Of a stretch of 64,000 nt of DNA, positions 1 to 7,326 are shown piece by piece. The position numbers were made by a program, and so were the translations under genes. The stretch spans positions 1 to 64,000 of the forward strand of contig NZ_JASJOU010000002.1 in the NCBI RefSeq assembly GCF_030068605.1, read 5' to 3'. Source of the DNA: Xanthocytophaga agilis (GTDB lineage Bacteria > Bacteroidota > Bacteroidia > Cytophagales > 172606-1). The notes beneath the pieces are model-generated. The model was not told where the DNA came from. It saw only the letters and a list, made by a program, of their open reading frames with translations, and made no database searches. Position 1 is the first letter of the stretch. Each line of letters starts with the position of its first letter.

Positions 1-119
1 TTTGCTCGAAAAGTTTATAAACAAATAGTAAAAGATGGCTTAAAAGAGAAAAGGAAGAATGAAAAGCGATTTGACTCCCGACTCCCTTTCGAGATCCTTT
101 TTACTTCTTAGCCTGACGG

Positions 120-394
120 CTATGTCAGAGCTGATCCATCAGCTACCAGTTGCTTGAGTTTGGCGTTTTCTTCCTCCAATTGACGCAGGCGGCGCAGTTA
201 AAGCCCATGTCCGAAGGTATCAGATTGATACACCTAAACCACCAAACTTCTTCTTCCAATTATAAAAAGTCGCATAGGAATCAGCTACGATCGGTGATTC
301 CCATCTTTCGACAGACTTCGTCAACCGAGACCCCACTCTCGGCTTGCTTTAAGGCAAAGGCAATCTGTGCCTCTGTAAATTTACTTTTTTTCAT
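120..394 (-). pseudogene. Decayed IS3-family transposase OrfA
   Basis: Read on the minus strand from the ATG at 394, the sequence gives MKKSKFTEAQIAFALKQAES, GVSVDEVCRKMGIT, and then, in other frames, ATFYNWKKKFGGLGVS and RLRQLEEENAKLKQLVAD, ending at a stop near 120. This is the Tnp HTH_8 plus leucine-zipper layout of IS3-family OrfA proteins. The frame breaks after the first helix-turn-helix segment and again near the 'GVS' segment, and no OrfB follows, so it cannot make a working transposase. The call rests on motif recognition. The exact IS subgroup is not determined. Confidence 0.75.
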
Positions 395-464
395 GGTGAC
401 TTTTTTGGTTAATTGAAACTAACAAAAATCACCGATTTTTTCTACTTCCCTTCGGTCCATTTTT

Positions 465-836
465 ATGGGAGGAGGTCAGGCTAGTAGTGAAAAAAACATA
501 GATAGCCACTTTATTATTGAGCAACTCGATCAATTTTCATTCACATTAGCCAAAGAGACCTTTCTGGTTTTAGATAATGCCCGTATTCATAGTTGTCGGT
601 TAGTCAAACAACAAATGAAGGTGTGGCAAAGCAGAGGTTTATTTATTTTCTTTTTACCTCCGTATTGCCCTCAGTTAAATCTGGCGGAAACCGTGTGGAG
701 AAAACTGAAAACCCACTGGATAAGGCCAGATGATTATCGACAGAAAGACTCACTTTTTTATGCAGTGAATCGATCTATGACCAAAATTGGTAAGGAGCTT
801 ACAATACAGTTTTCTCCTTTTAATATAAACTAATTG
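465..836 (+). pseudogene. IS630-family transposase, 3' half only
   Basis: About 122 residues match the C-terminal half of IS630/DDE_3 transposases: FLVLDNARIHSC carries the second catalytic Asp, and FLPPYCPQLNLAETVWRKLK carries the final Glu. The N-terminal helix-turn-helix and the first catalytic Asp are absent, and the frame closes just upstream at a stop at 420-422. The start given is only the first in-frame ATG. The copy is therefore a truncated relic, broken at its junction with the IS3 remnant. The two together indicate repeated insertion at this end of the island. Confidence 0.8.
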
Positions 837-1024
837 TGTGCAACTACTTATTTTCATTTAATTAATACTTAAAAATGAAATATCACGAGATTGGTTAATC
901 AAATATTCCAATTTAAGCTTATAATCTAATTATTGAAAAACAATTTATTTTGTTTTTGTTACATATTGTTATAATTTGTATAATATTTTGTAGCTATGTT
1001 ACTTAACTTATAACTGATTTTCAT

Positions 1025-1750
1025 ATGATTGATTACTCATATAGAACAAAGTTTGAGAAACATGTAGTTAAACTGCTTGATTTATATGATTTGTTTCCAT
1101 TTCATAAGCATCCTCTTTGGAGTGCCATCATAAATAAACAACTAACTAAAGAGCAGGTAGTTAAAGCTGAAGCTCAACATTATTTGCGTACTAAGGCTGG
1201 ACAAGTTTTACGACATGACGCAATGGTTCAGAGCGCATCTGTAAGTGAAGTGATTTGGAAAGCTATAATCGAAACATATTTTGAAGAATGTACAGATAAT
1301 GATGGTACACCTAATCATTTAGAGTATATTAAGAGATTAATTATTGAAGGAGGAATGAGTGAGAGAGAGATTGAGAATCTAAGAAATACTCCAGGCAATA
1401 TTGCTGCAATAGCTTTATATAAGATTATTGGAGAGCGAGGACCAGGTTGTCATGTTGTTGGTGCAGGAATGGTTGAATATTTCTATGCTCAGCTATCTCC
1501 TCACATATTCCGCTCATATGTTGACAATTACGGTTTTACTCCATATGCAGTAGAAACTTATGAAATACATGGAGTAATGGATCAAACACATGCAGAAAGG
1601 GCTTTAACAGCGATTGATGAGGCAGTAAATTTACATGGTTGGGAGGAAGTAGAGGACAGTGTTAGAGATGCATTCGTTGCAACTAGTCTTCACTATGACG
1701 GTATGTTACAGGCAGCATTAGGTGAAAATAATTATTGGAATGGTAAATAA
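1025..1750 (+). CDS. Haem-oxygenase-like di-iron oxidase (CADD/PqqC-type)
   Basis: A 241-residue, all-helical protein of the haem-oxygenase-like diiron oxidase (HDO) type, related to CADD, PqqC and TENA. The expected metal ligands are all visible: Glu87/Glu88 and His98 in the first half, Glu151 in 'GAGMVEYFY', and His182-Asp186-His189 in IHGVMDQTHAE. The His-x3-Asp-x2-His spacing is the one known for CADD. Family members use iron and oxygen to cleave or oxidise amino-acid or fatty-acid-like substrates; the substrate here is unknown. It is the first gene of a four-gene cluster with gaps of 2-9 bases, in DNA visibly richer in AT than the rest of the window. No signal peptide, so cytoplasmic. 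Confidence 0.78.
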   Translation: MIDYSYRTKFEKHVVKLLDLYDLFPFHKHPLWSAIINKQLTKEQVVKAEAQHYLRTKAGQVLRHDAMVQSASVSEVIWKAIIETYFEECTDNDGTPNHLEYIKRLIIEGGMSEREIENLRNTPGNIAAIALYKIIGERGPGCHVVGAGMVEYFYAQLSPHIFRSYVDNYGFTPYAVETYEIHGVMDQTHAERALTAIDEAVNLHGWEEVEDSVRDAFVATSLHYDGMLQAALGENNYWNGK

Positions 1751-1759
1751 ACTGTAAGT

Positions 1760-2332
1760 ATGAAAGGTTATATCTATACAATGTATGCAGGGGCTGACCC
1801 TGGAATGGGATGGAATCTAACAGATCCAATATTTGGAAAGATACCAACATTAGGTGCATGTATGCCAAATATAAGAAGATCTGTAACTACAGGAGATTAT
1901 ATTTTCTCAATTAGTGGAAGGGTTCTAAATGTTAAGCAATATATTGTAGGCGGATTTGAAGTAGATGAGAAACTAGATGCATTAACGGCATATGATAAGT
2001 TTCCTGAGTATAGAATGGAAAAAGATGAACATGGCTCATTAAAAGGAAATATTATTATTGATCAGAATGGCAATCATCTTGATTTTGATTATCATACTAA
2101 TTTTGAAACTAGAATTAATAATTACGTAGTAGGTAAGAATCCTATTTTTTTAGATGATAAGAAATCAATCGACAAAGCAAGAGAGGAAACGATAGATATA
2201 CTTAACTATTTATTTAATAAAAAAGAAGATAGCGTACATAAGATAATAGGGCGATGGAGAAAGATAGATACATCGCAAATTAATGATTTAATAAGTTGGT
2301 TTAAAGAAGTTAGAAATAGATCTAATCTGTAA
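1760..2332 (+). CDS. Nmad2-like (nucleotide-modification-associated) protein
   Basis: A 190-residue cytoplasmic protein. The N-terminal ~75 residues (MKGYIYTMYAGADPG, PTLGACMPNIRRSVTTGDYI, QYIVGGFEV) resemble the Nmad2 family: a beta-rich domain opening with a Y-x-Y strand, then a C-x-PxIRR turn and a 'GDYIF' strand. Nmad domains were defined by their association with DNA-base modification and phage systems, and a PUA/EVE-like nucleic-acid-binding role is plausible. The C-terminal 60 residues are charged and helical. The gene starts 9 bases after the diiron oxidase and ends 7 bases before the metalloprotease, so it is almost certainly cotranscribed with both. The family assignment is from remembered motifs; function is inferred. 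Confidence 0.55.
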   Translation: MKGYIYTMYAGADPGMGWNLTDPIFGKIPTLGACMPNIRRSVTTGDYIFSISGRVLNVKQYIVGGFEVDEKLDALTAYDKFPEYRMEKDEHGSLKGNIIIDQNGNHLDFDYHTNFETRINNYVVGKNPIFLDDKKSIDKAREETIDILNYLFNKKEDSVHKIIGRWRKIDTSQINDLISWFKEVRNRSNL

Positions 2333-2339
2333 ATAAGTG

Positions 2340-3455
2340 ATGCTTAATTTGATTCAACAACTCAGAAGCTTAGAGAATAATTTGGAGCTATTAGAGAAAA
2401 AGACTGGAATATCTAGAGAAAGACTTAACTCAATCACTGAGGGTCAAGCAGAACCTTCAATGACAGAAGTAAGAGCATTATCAAAGGTATTAAAGCTTTC
2501 AATTGATTTTCTACTTGGAGAGAATGAAGAGTTTAGTGAGATCAAAGTATTATTTCGCAGTTCAACTCCAAAAGAAGATACATTCAAGATAGATAGGATA
2601 TCACATATTATTGGTAACATCGTTGCACTAATTGGTAATAATAAATCTATTTCTCCTCTTTTCACAAGCATTTCAAGTTTTGATTCAAATAAAGCTATAA
2701 ACGCTGTAGCATTAGCTTATAAGTTTAGAGAGTTGTTCTTTAAAAATGATGTAATATCTCCTTTAATAAGTTTACCAAGAATACTTGTCGAAGAATTACA
2801 ATGCGTACTAAGTGTCAGTGATTTGGGAAAGGACACTGATGGAGCGTCTGCTGTTATAGATTCAATACCTTTCATTTTTGTCTCTCCAAGATTTGAAGGA
2901 AGGATGTTGTACACAATAGCTCACGAATTAGGTCATATTCTAGCACATCTAAGTGAGAATCAAAATTTTGGTGCTATAGATAAAGAAATAACTTATTTAA
3001 AGAATAATAGAGTTCATGAAGAATCATTCGCAAATATTTTTGCAGGATCTCTTTTATTACCTCAGCGAGGTGTTGGAGAGACATTAAAATATATTCGTGC
3101 TCAGAATAGAAGTCAAGGGCCAATAGGCGACATTGAAATAATATATTTAAGTAGAGTGTATGGAGTTAGTTTTGAAGTTGCCGCGAAACGTTGTGAGGAA
3201 TTAGAATTATTACCAGAAGGAGGCGCAATTTCTTTATATGAATATTTAAAGAAAGTACATGGTGGTCCAGAGCAAAGAGCTAAACAGCTCTCTCTACCTG
3301 AACGAGCTAAAATTGACTTTCCCAATATACCAGCATACATAGTTCATGCAGCACTAGATAAAATAAATCAAGGGGAACTTTCTTTGGGAAAAGCATCTGA
3401 GATATTACGAATGCCTATCACAAAAATTGTCAATTTAAATGCTTCAAACAATTAG
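2340..3455 (+). CDS. XRE-type HTH fused to ImmA/IrrE metallopeptidase
   Basis: 371 residues from the ATG at 2340 (an in-frame GTG lies immediately upstream). Residues 1-60 form a small XRE-like helix-turn-helix (LLEKKTGISRERLNSITEG). The middle and C-terminal parts are an ImmA/IrrE-type zinc peptidase with HELGH at 195-199 and the third-ligand segment HEESFANIFAGSLLLP near 226-241. Members of this family, such as ImmA of ICEBs1 and IrrE/DdrO of Deinococcus, cleave a partner repressor on a stress signal; here sensor, DNA-binding and peptidase parts are in one chain. It stops 2 bases before the PIN gene, a pairing typical of toxin-antitoxin-like and conflict modules. Likely the regulator of the cassette, but this is inference. 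Confidence 0.85.
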   Translation: MLNLIQQLRSLENNLELLEKKTGISRERLNSITEGQAEPSMTEVRALSKVLKLSIDFLLGENEEFSEIKVLFRSSTPKEDTFKIDRISHIIGNIVALIGNNKSISPLFTSISSFDSNKAINAVALAYKFRELFFKNDVISPLISLPRILVEELQCVLSVSDLGKDTDGASAVIDSIPFIFVSPRFEGRMLYTIAHELGHILAHLSENQNFGAIDKEITYLKNNRVHEESFANIFAGSLLLPQRGVGETLKYIRAQNRSQGPIGDIEIIYLSRVYGVSFEVAAKRCEELELLPEGGAISLYEYLKKVHGGPEQRAKQLSLPERAKIDFPNIPAYIVHAALDKINQGELSLGKASEILRMPITKIVNLNASNN

Positions 3456-3457
3456 CT

Positions 3458-3937
3458 ATGGACATTGTTTTAGACTCAAGCTCAATTATCAATCTAATAA
3501 ATGGTGAGGTGTTTTATAGTATCTTTTCACTGAAAAACTTTTATTTTAAAATAGGACCGCTTGTTAAAGAAGAATGTGAGAAGCATAATGAATTAGACGA
3601 TGCAATTGCTAAAGAGCTTCTTGAGTTATTACCAGATGTTTCATTACAACAATTTAAACTATTAAAAGGTAAATATAACCTTGGTGATGGTGAAACTGAA
3701 TGTATTATTAACTGTATGAATAATTTTAGTTTTTATTTGTCATGTGATGATTCTAAAGCAAGAAGAGATGCTGCCAAAGAAGTGAGTGAAGAAAGGGTAA
3801 AAGGAACTTTATTTTTATTGAGGGAAATGAGAATACAGAATTTACTCGATTGTGATGGTACGATTGATAGGCTCCAATTAATGAAGTCTAAAGGTGGTTT
3901 CTTACCAAATAAGGGAAAAGCTTATTTTTGTAAGTAG
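3458..3937 (+). CDS. PIN-domain ribonuclease (toxin-like)
   Basis: 159 residues beginning two bases after the HTH-metallopeptidase stop. It shows the acidic constellation of PIN-domain nucleases: Asp6 in 'IVLDSSSIINL', Glu38/Glu39, Asp77 and Glu79 in GDGETECI, and Asp97/Asp98 in 'SCDDSKARR'. Size and layout suit a VapC-like or DUF3368-like PIN protein. PIN enzymes cleave RNA, often tRNA or rRNA, and usually act as toxins held by a neighbouring regulator. The neighbour here is an XRE-ImmA protein rather than a short VapB antitoxin. Cytoplasmic; targets unknown. Confidence 0.75.
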   Translation: MDIVLDSSSIINLINGEVFYSIFSLKNFYFKIGPLVKEECEKHNELDDAIAKELLELLPDVSLQQFKLLKGKYNLGDGETECIINCMNNFSFYLSCDDSKARRDAAKEVSEERVKGTLFLLREMRIQNLLDCDGTIDRLQLMKSKGGFLPNKGKAYFCK

Positions 3938-4011
3938 CTTTACCTATTACTCTATATATAAAAAATAACAGGTGTAACTTGCTGATTAGTAGTGTAGTAA
4001 ATCTCTTAAGA

Positions 4012-4066
4012 GTGGTCTCGCCGGGTGTCGAACCCCAAACCTTCTGATCCGTAGTCAGTTGATAGA
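4012..4066 (-). pseudogene. tRNA-Arg(ACG) 3' fragment, degenerate
   Basis: On the minus strand the sequence reads as the anticodon arm (CTGA-CTACGGA-TCAG, anticodon ACG), the variable loop, a T-arm with GTTCGACACCC, and the acceptor 3' strand CGAGACCA. The partner 5' acceptor strand (expected GGTCTCG) and a proper D-arm are missing upstream. The T-stem has a mismatch. It is a decayed 3' half of a tRNA-Arg gene, of the kind left by or carried in integrative elements. Confidence 0.65.
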
Positions 4067-4302
4067 TCTCATTATGAACTTAGATATTTGTAATCTTGAA
4101 GTACTTATGTCTGAATATGATGTTTCCCATGATAATGTAACTTGAACCTTTTATATTTTAGAAGCAACATTAGCAGAATTTATTTGCTATCTTTTATAAA
4201 TTTTAAATTTAATTTCTGGTAGAGTAACTAAACGGAAATATATTTATTATGTTACCTATTTGTTACTCATATTATATAAAACACTGATAATCAACACTTA
4301 AA

Positions 4303-4352
4303 ACTTGCATGGGGTGCAAGGGGTCGCTGGTTCGAATCCAGTCATCCCGACT
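4303..4352 (+). pseudogene. tRNA-Pro(GGG) 3' fragment; probable att site
   Basis: The sequence gives an anticodon stem-loop CTTGC-ATGGGGT-GCAAG (anticodon GGG), then a T-arm CTGGTTCGAATCCAG and acceptor strand CATCCCG with discriminator and CT. This is the 3' portion of a bacterial tRNA-Pro. No 5' half (expected CGGGATG plus D-arm) precedes it. A strong terminator follows 13 bases later, as after a real tRNA. Integrases that target tRNA 3' ends leave exactly such a displaced fragment, so this probably marks the right end of the element covering the left of the window. Confidence 0.75.
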
Positions 4353-4364
4353 GAAATACGAAGA

Positions 4365-4402
4365 AGACTGTTTAAAATCTAGGTTTTAAACAGTCTTTTT
4401 GT
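4365..4402 (+). terminator. Rho-independent terminator after tRNA-Pro fragment
   Basis: A 13-bp perfect stem (AGACTGTTTAAAA with TTTTAAACAGTCT) and a 6-base loop, followed by a T run. It probably served the original tRNA-Pro transcript. Confidence 0.8.
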
Positions 4403-4486
4403 TTTTAGGGAGTTGTTACTCAGTCTTACTGTCTAAACTTCTCCTTTTAATAACTTTCTACACTATAAACTGCTCAAAAAGAAAGG

Positions 4487-5350
4487 TTATTTTGAAAGTT
4501 CTTCCAAGCCAAACGCAGCCAATACTTTTGGATATTCCACATTTACAGCGTCGTTGGCCCTTTGAACAATTTCTCCTGTCGAAGGGTCTACAACGGTTCG
4601 TAATGGCCTTTGTCCTTTCGGCAAATTAATCAGGTTCACTACTGCATCTGCAACATCTTGGGGATCAGGCTTTACAGACTCGATAATTTGCCCAATAGCA
4701 GCAAACATTTTATCTGGAAATTCCGCGATAGCACTATAATCGCCAACAATCGATGTATCAGAGCCAAATTGTACCTTCTGGGACATTTCGGTAGGGAAGG
4801 TTCCAGGTTGAACAATGGCTATATCCACTCCCAAAGATCGTAACTCATAATGCAAACCTTCACTTAGTCCTTCCAAACCAAACTTTGAAGCACTATAGAC
4901 TACAGAAAAAGGAAAGGAGAATGTTCCGAATCCACTCGAAACATTGATGATCAGGCCATCTGATTGTTTACGCATGAATGGTAAAACCAGTTTCATCAAC
5001 TTCCAGGGGGCAAACACATTCACATCAAATATTCGCTGAACATCTTCGGCAGTTGCGCTTTCAGCTATCCCGAACATTGTAACTCCTGCATTATTTACCA
5101 ATACATCAATTGTGCCTTCAGCAGCAATGATCGTGTTAATGGCATTTTTTAAACTCGCATCATCTGTCAGCGATACATCCAAAACCGTTACATTTTCTAC
5201 CTGTGCCAGTGCTTTCGCTTTGTCGGCATTCTTTCCATTGATGTCTCTCATTGTTGCATAAACTTTATGCCCCAAAGCTGCGACGGATTTGGCAGTAAGC
5301 CATCCAAACCCGCTATTTGTTCCTGTGATCAATACAACTTTCTTGCTCAT
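4487..5350 (-). CDS. SDR-family NAD(P)-dependent oxidoreductase
   Basis: A 287-residue classical short-chain dehydrogenase/reductase. The cofactor motif TGTNSGFG lies at 9-16, NNAG at 86-89, the catalytic Ser near 139, and YSASK with Tyr152 and Lys156. These enzymes reduce or oxidise a carbonyl/hydroxyl with NAD(P)H; the substrate cannot be told from sequence. It lies downstream of, and in the same direction as, the Crp-type gene at 5429-5998. Its 78-bp leader carries its own TTTACCA palindrome 55-70 bp before the ATG, which points to control by that regulator. Cytoplasmic. Confidence 0.9.
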   Translation of the reverse strand: MSKKVVLITGTNSGFGWLTAKSVAALGHKVYATMRDINGKNADKAKALAQVENVTVLDVSLTDDASLKNAINTIIAAEGTIDVLVNNAGVTMFGIAESATAEDVQRIFDVNVFAPWKLMKLVLPFMRKQSDGLIINVSSGFGTFSFPFSVVYSASKFGLEGLSEGLHYELRSLGVDIAIVQPGTFPTEMSQKVQFGSDTSIVGDYSAIAEFPDKMFAAIGQIIESVKPDPQDVADAVVNLINLPKGQRPLRTVVDPSTGEIVQRANDAVNVEYPKVLAAFGLEELSK

Positions 5351-5404
5351 TTTCTTATTAGTTAAAATACTGATACAAAGATCGCCATCTGCAAAACGAA
5401 AGCA

Positions 5405-5420
5405 TTTACCATTTGGTAAA
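5405..5420. promoter_or_regulatory. Palindromic operator upstream of SDR gene
   Basis: TTTACCATTTGGTAAA has arms TTTACCA and TGGTAAA with 2 centre bases. A -7-like element GATCTTTG (minus strand, 5376-5383) lies about 37 bp downstream of its centre, the place of an activator site near -41. The same arms recur at 6032-6047. Confidence 0.7.
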
Positions 5421-5428
5421 AAGTGATT

Positions 5429-5998
5429 TTAACGGATGTTTTTTCTTATCCTGCTTAATGATTGTTGTGTAATCCCGAGGTAAGATGCAACATAAGAAAG
5501 CGGAACACGATTGATAATTGTCGGAAATTGTTCAATGAACGATAAATAACGGGTGGTCGCATCTTCTGAAACCAAGGGGCTCCTCCTCTCAATCGTTTTT
5601 AACAAACAATTCTTTAAAATCAATCCTGTTATATTATCCCAGCCAACAATTGTATTGCCGATCTCGTCCCAGTCTTTTTTTGAAAAGACAAGAAGTTTAC
5701 AATCAGTGACAGCTTGTATATAGTCCGAAGCAGCTACTTGTGTCTCAAACTTTTGCTGGTCTGAAATAAAATTATTCTCATCAACGAAGTAATTGGTGAT
5801 TTCTTCGCCTTTGTTGTTATAATAGCAAAAACGAACGACACCTTCCAGAACGAATCCAACATATCGTGGGATCTTCCCGGCTTCTGAAAAGTACTCTTCT
5901 TTACGAAGTTCCAGCTCTTTTGCCTTACTCATAATGAAGTCTGTCTGGTGCTTGTTCAGATTCCCAAACTGCAATATATAATCGAGGAATGCTTTCAT
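5429..5998 (-). CDS. Crp/Fnr-family transcription regulator
   Basis: 189 residues: an N-terminal cyclic-nucleotide-binding-like beta barrel (about 25-115), a dimer helix, and a short C-terminal winged-helix region. The recognition helix is GITQQSLSRIRK (175-186). At the positions equivalent to Arg180/Glu181/Arg185 of E. coli CRP it has Gln178/Gln179/Arg183, so it should not read TGTGA. A TTTACCATATGGTAAA palindrome sits 34-49 bp before its start and a near copy precedes the downstream SDR gene, suggesting autoregulation plus control of that gene. No Fnr-type N-terminal cysteine cluster is seen. The effector is unknown. Confidence 0.88.
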   Translation of the reverse strand: MKAFLDYILQFGNLNKHQTDFIMSKAKELELRKEEYFSEAGKIPRYVGFVLEGVVRFCYYNNKGEEITNYFVDENNFISDQQKFETQVAASDYIQAVTDCKLLVFSKKDWDEIGNTIVGWDNITGLILKNCLLKTIERRSPLVSEDATTRYLSFIEQFPTIINRVPLSYVASYLGITQQSLSRIRKNIR

Positions 5999-6031
5999 AA
6001 GGTAAATTTCGCATTTATTGTGCGCAGTTTA

Positions 6032-6047
6032 TTTACCATATGGTAAA
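6032..6047. promoter_or_regulatory. Palindromic operator upstream of Crp-type gene
   Basis: TTTACCATATGGTAAA is a perfect 16-base palindrome in the leader of the Crp/Fnr-type gene. A further half-site GGTAAA lies at the start codon edge (6001-6006). Confidence 0.7.
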
Positions 6048-6401
6048 AATTAAACTTGCTAATGCTGCACTCCTACACCAATCAACAGAACCAAGGACTT
6101 ACTCAGAAAGTAGATATCAATGATGCGGGACATTACAGGCTATGTTCCAATGTAAAGATTTTCAGACTCACTTAATTCAATAACAAAAGCTGTTCAAGTT
6201 TCTTTCTCCCAACTTAGCTCAAACAGTTAAGTATTCCTCGAATGGCGTTATCTATTTGGCTATAAATGCTATTTCAGACAGGTTTGGAATCGGTAAGATA
6301 TCTCCCGTAAATCTGTGCTATTCTTCCCTACAAATGGACTATTTATCTGGTGCAAATGCCAGTAGTTTTGTCATATCAAAATAAACAAAACAAACACAAA
6401 T
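6048..6401. other. Non-coding stretch, nothing recognised
   Basis: About 350 bases between divergently transcribed genes. I see no reading frame with family features, no RNA gene and no clear hairpin. It presumably holds the promoter of the SDR gene at 6402. Confidence 0.5.
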
Positions 6402-7226
6402 ATGTCAAAAGTAGTTTTTATTACCGGTGCATCCAGAGGATTCGGTAAATTATGGGCAGAAGCCTTTTTGAAACGTGGTGATAAAGTAGCAGCAACAGCC
6501 AGAAATATCTCAGCTTTGGATGATCTGGTTAGCACATACGGAGATAACATATTACCTGTACAATTAGACGTAACCAACAGACCAGACAACTTTGAAGCTG
6601 TCAACAAAGTGGTTGAAAAATTTGGCCGAATAGATATTCTGATTAATAACGCAGGTTACGGTCTATTTGGTACTGTGGAAGAGTCCACTGAACAGCAAGC
6701 TCGTGCTCAAATGGAAACCAACTTCTTTGGTTTGTTATGGGTGACACAAGCAGTATTGCCTGTTATGCGGGCACAGAAAAGTGGTCATATCATTCAGGTT
6801 TCCAGCTTCCTGGGACTAACTACTATTCCAATGCTGGGTGTATACAATGCATCTAAATTTGCAGTAGAAGGGCTAAGCGAAACGCTGGCAAGTGAGGTAG
6901 CCCATCTGGGTATTAAAGTGACACTGATTGAGCCAAATGGATTCGCTACTGAATGGGCTGGAGCTTCTGCTATACAAACAGACAATACAATTCAGGACTA
7001 TACACCTGTACGTGAAGCTTTTGGAGAGTCTGGTAGTGACCCTAGCATCTGGGGTAAACCTGAAGCGACAGTAGCCCCTATTCTGCAAATAGCTGATAGT
7101 CCTAATCCTCCTTTACGATTATTACTTGGTAAAGTAGCATATCATGGTGTAGTCCAAGCCTATACCAAACAACTGGAGGAGGTAGAAACCTGGAAAGAAG
7201 TAAGTATTGCTGCTCATGGGCATTAA
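6402..7226 (+). CDS. SDR-family oxidoreductase
   Basis: A 274-residue classical SDR: TGASRGFG at 8-15 binds NAD(P), NNAG at 82-85, Ser134/135, and YNASK with Tyr148 and Lys152. It is a different paralogue from the SDR at 4487, which shares the fold but is clearly divergent. An AraC-type regulator follows 100 bp downstream on the same strand, a common arrangement for inducible SDR genes. Substrate unknown; cytoplasmic. Confidence 0.92.
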   Translation: MSKVVFITGASRGFGKLWAEAFLKRGDKVAATARNISALDDLVSTYGDNILPVQLDVTNRPDNFEAVNKVVEKFGRIDILINNAGYGLFGTVEESTEQQARAQMETNFFGLLWVTQAVLPVMRAQKSGHIIQVSSFLGLTTIPMLGVYNASKFAVEGLSETLASEVAHLGIKVTLIEPNGFATEWAGASAIQTDNTIQDYTPVREAFGESGSDPSIWGKPEATVAPILQIADSPNPPLRLLLGKVAYHGVVQAYTKQLEEVETWKEVSIAAHGH

Positions 7227-7326
7227 CAATAATTATCTTCCCATTGAGTTTTGGGAATGTTCTCCAGTATAATTTTGTTTACCTTCAAACTGAAAAAGCA
7301 TTTATCAACTCCATACAGGAAATGAT

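Noticed and set aside
1-111. In-frame stretch at the left edge ending in TAG at 109-111
   Set aside because: Only 36 codons are visible and they match no family I know; it may be the tail of a gene or chance.
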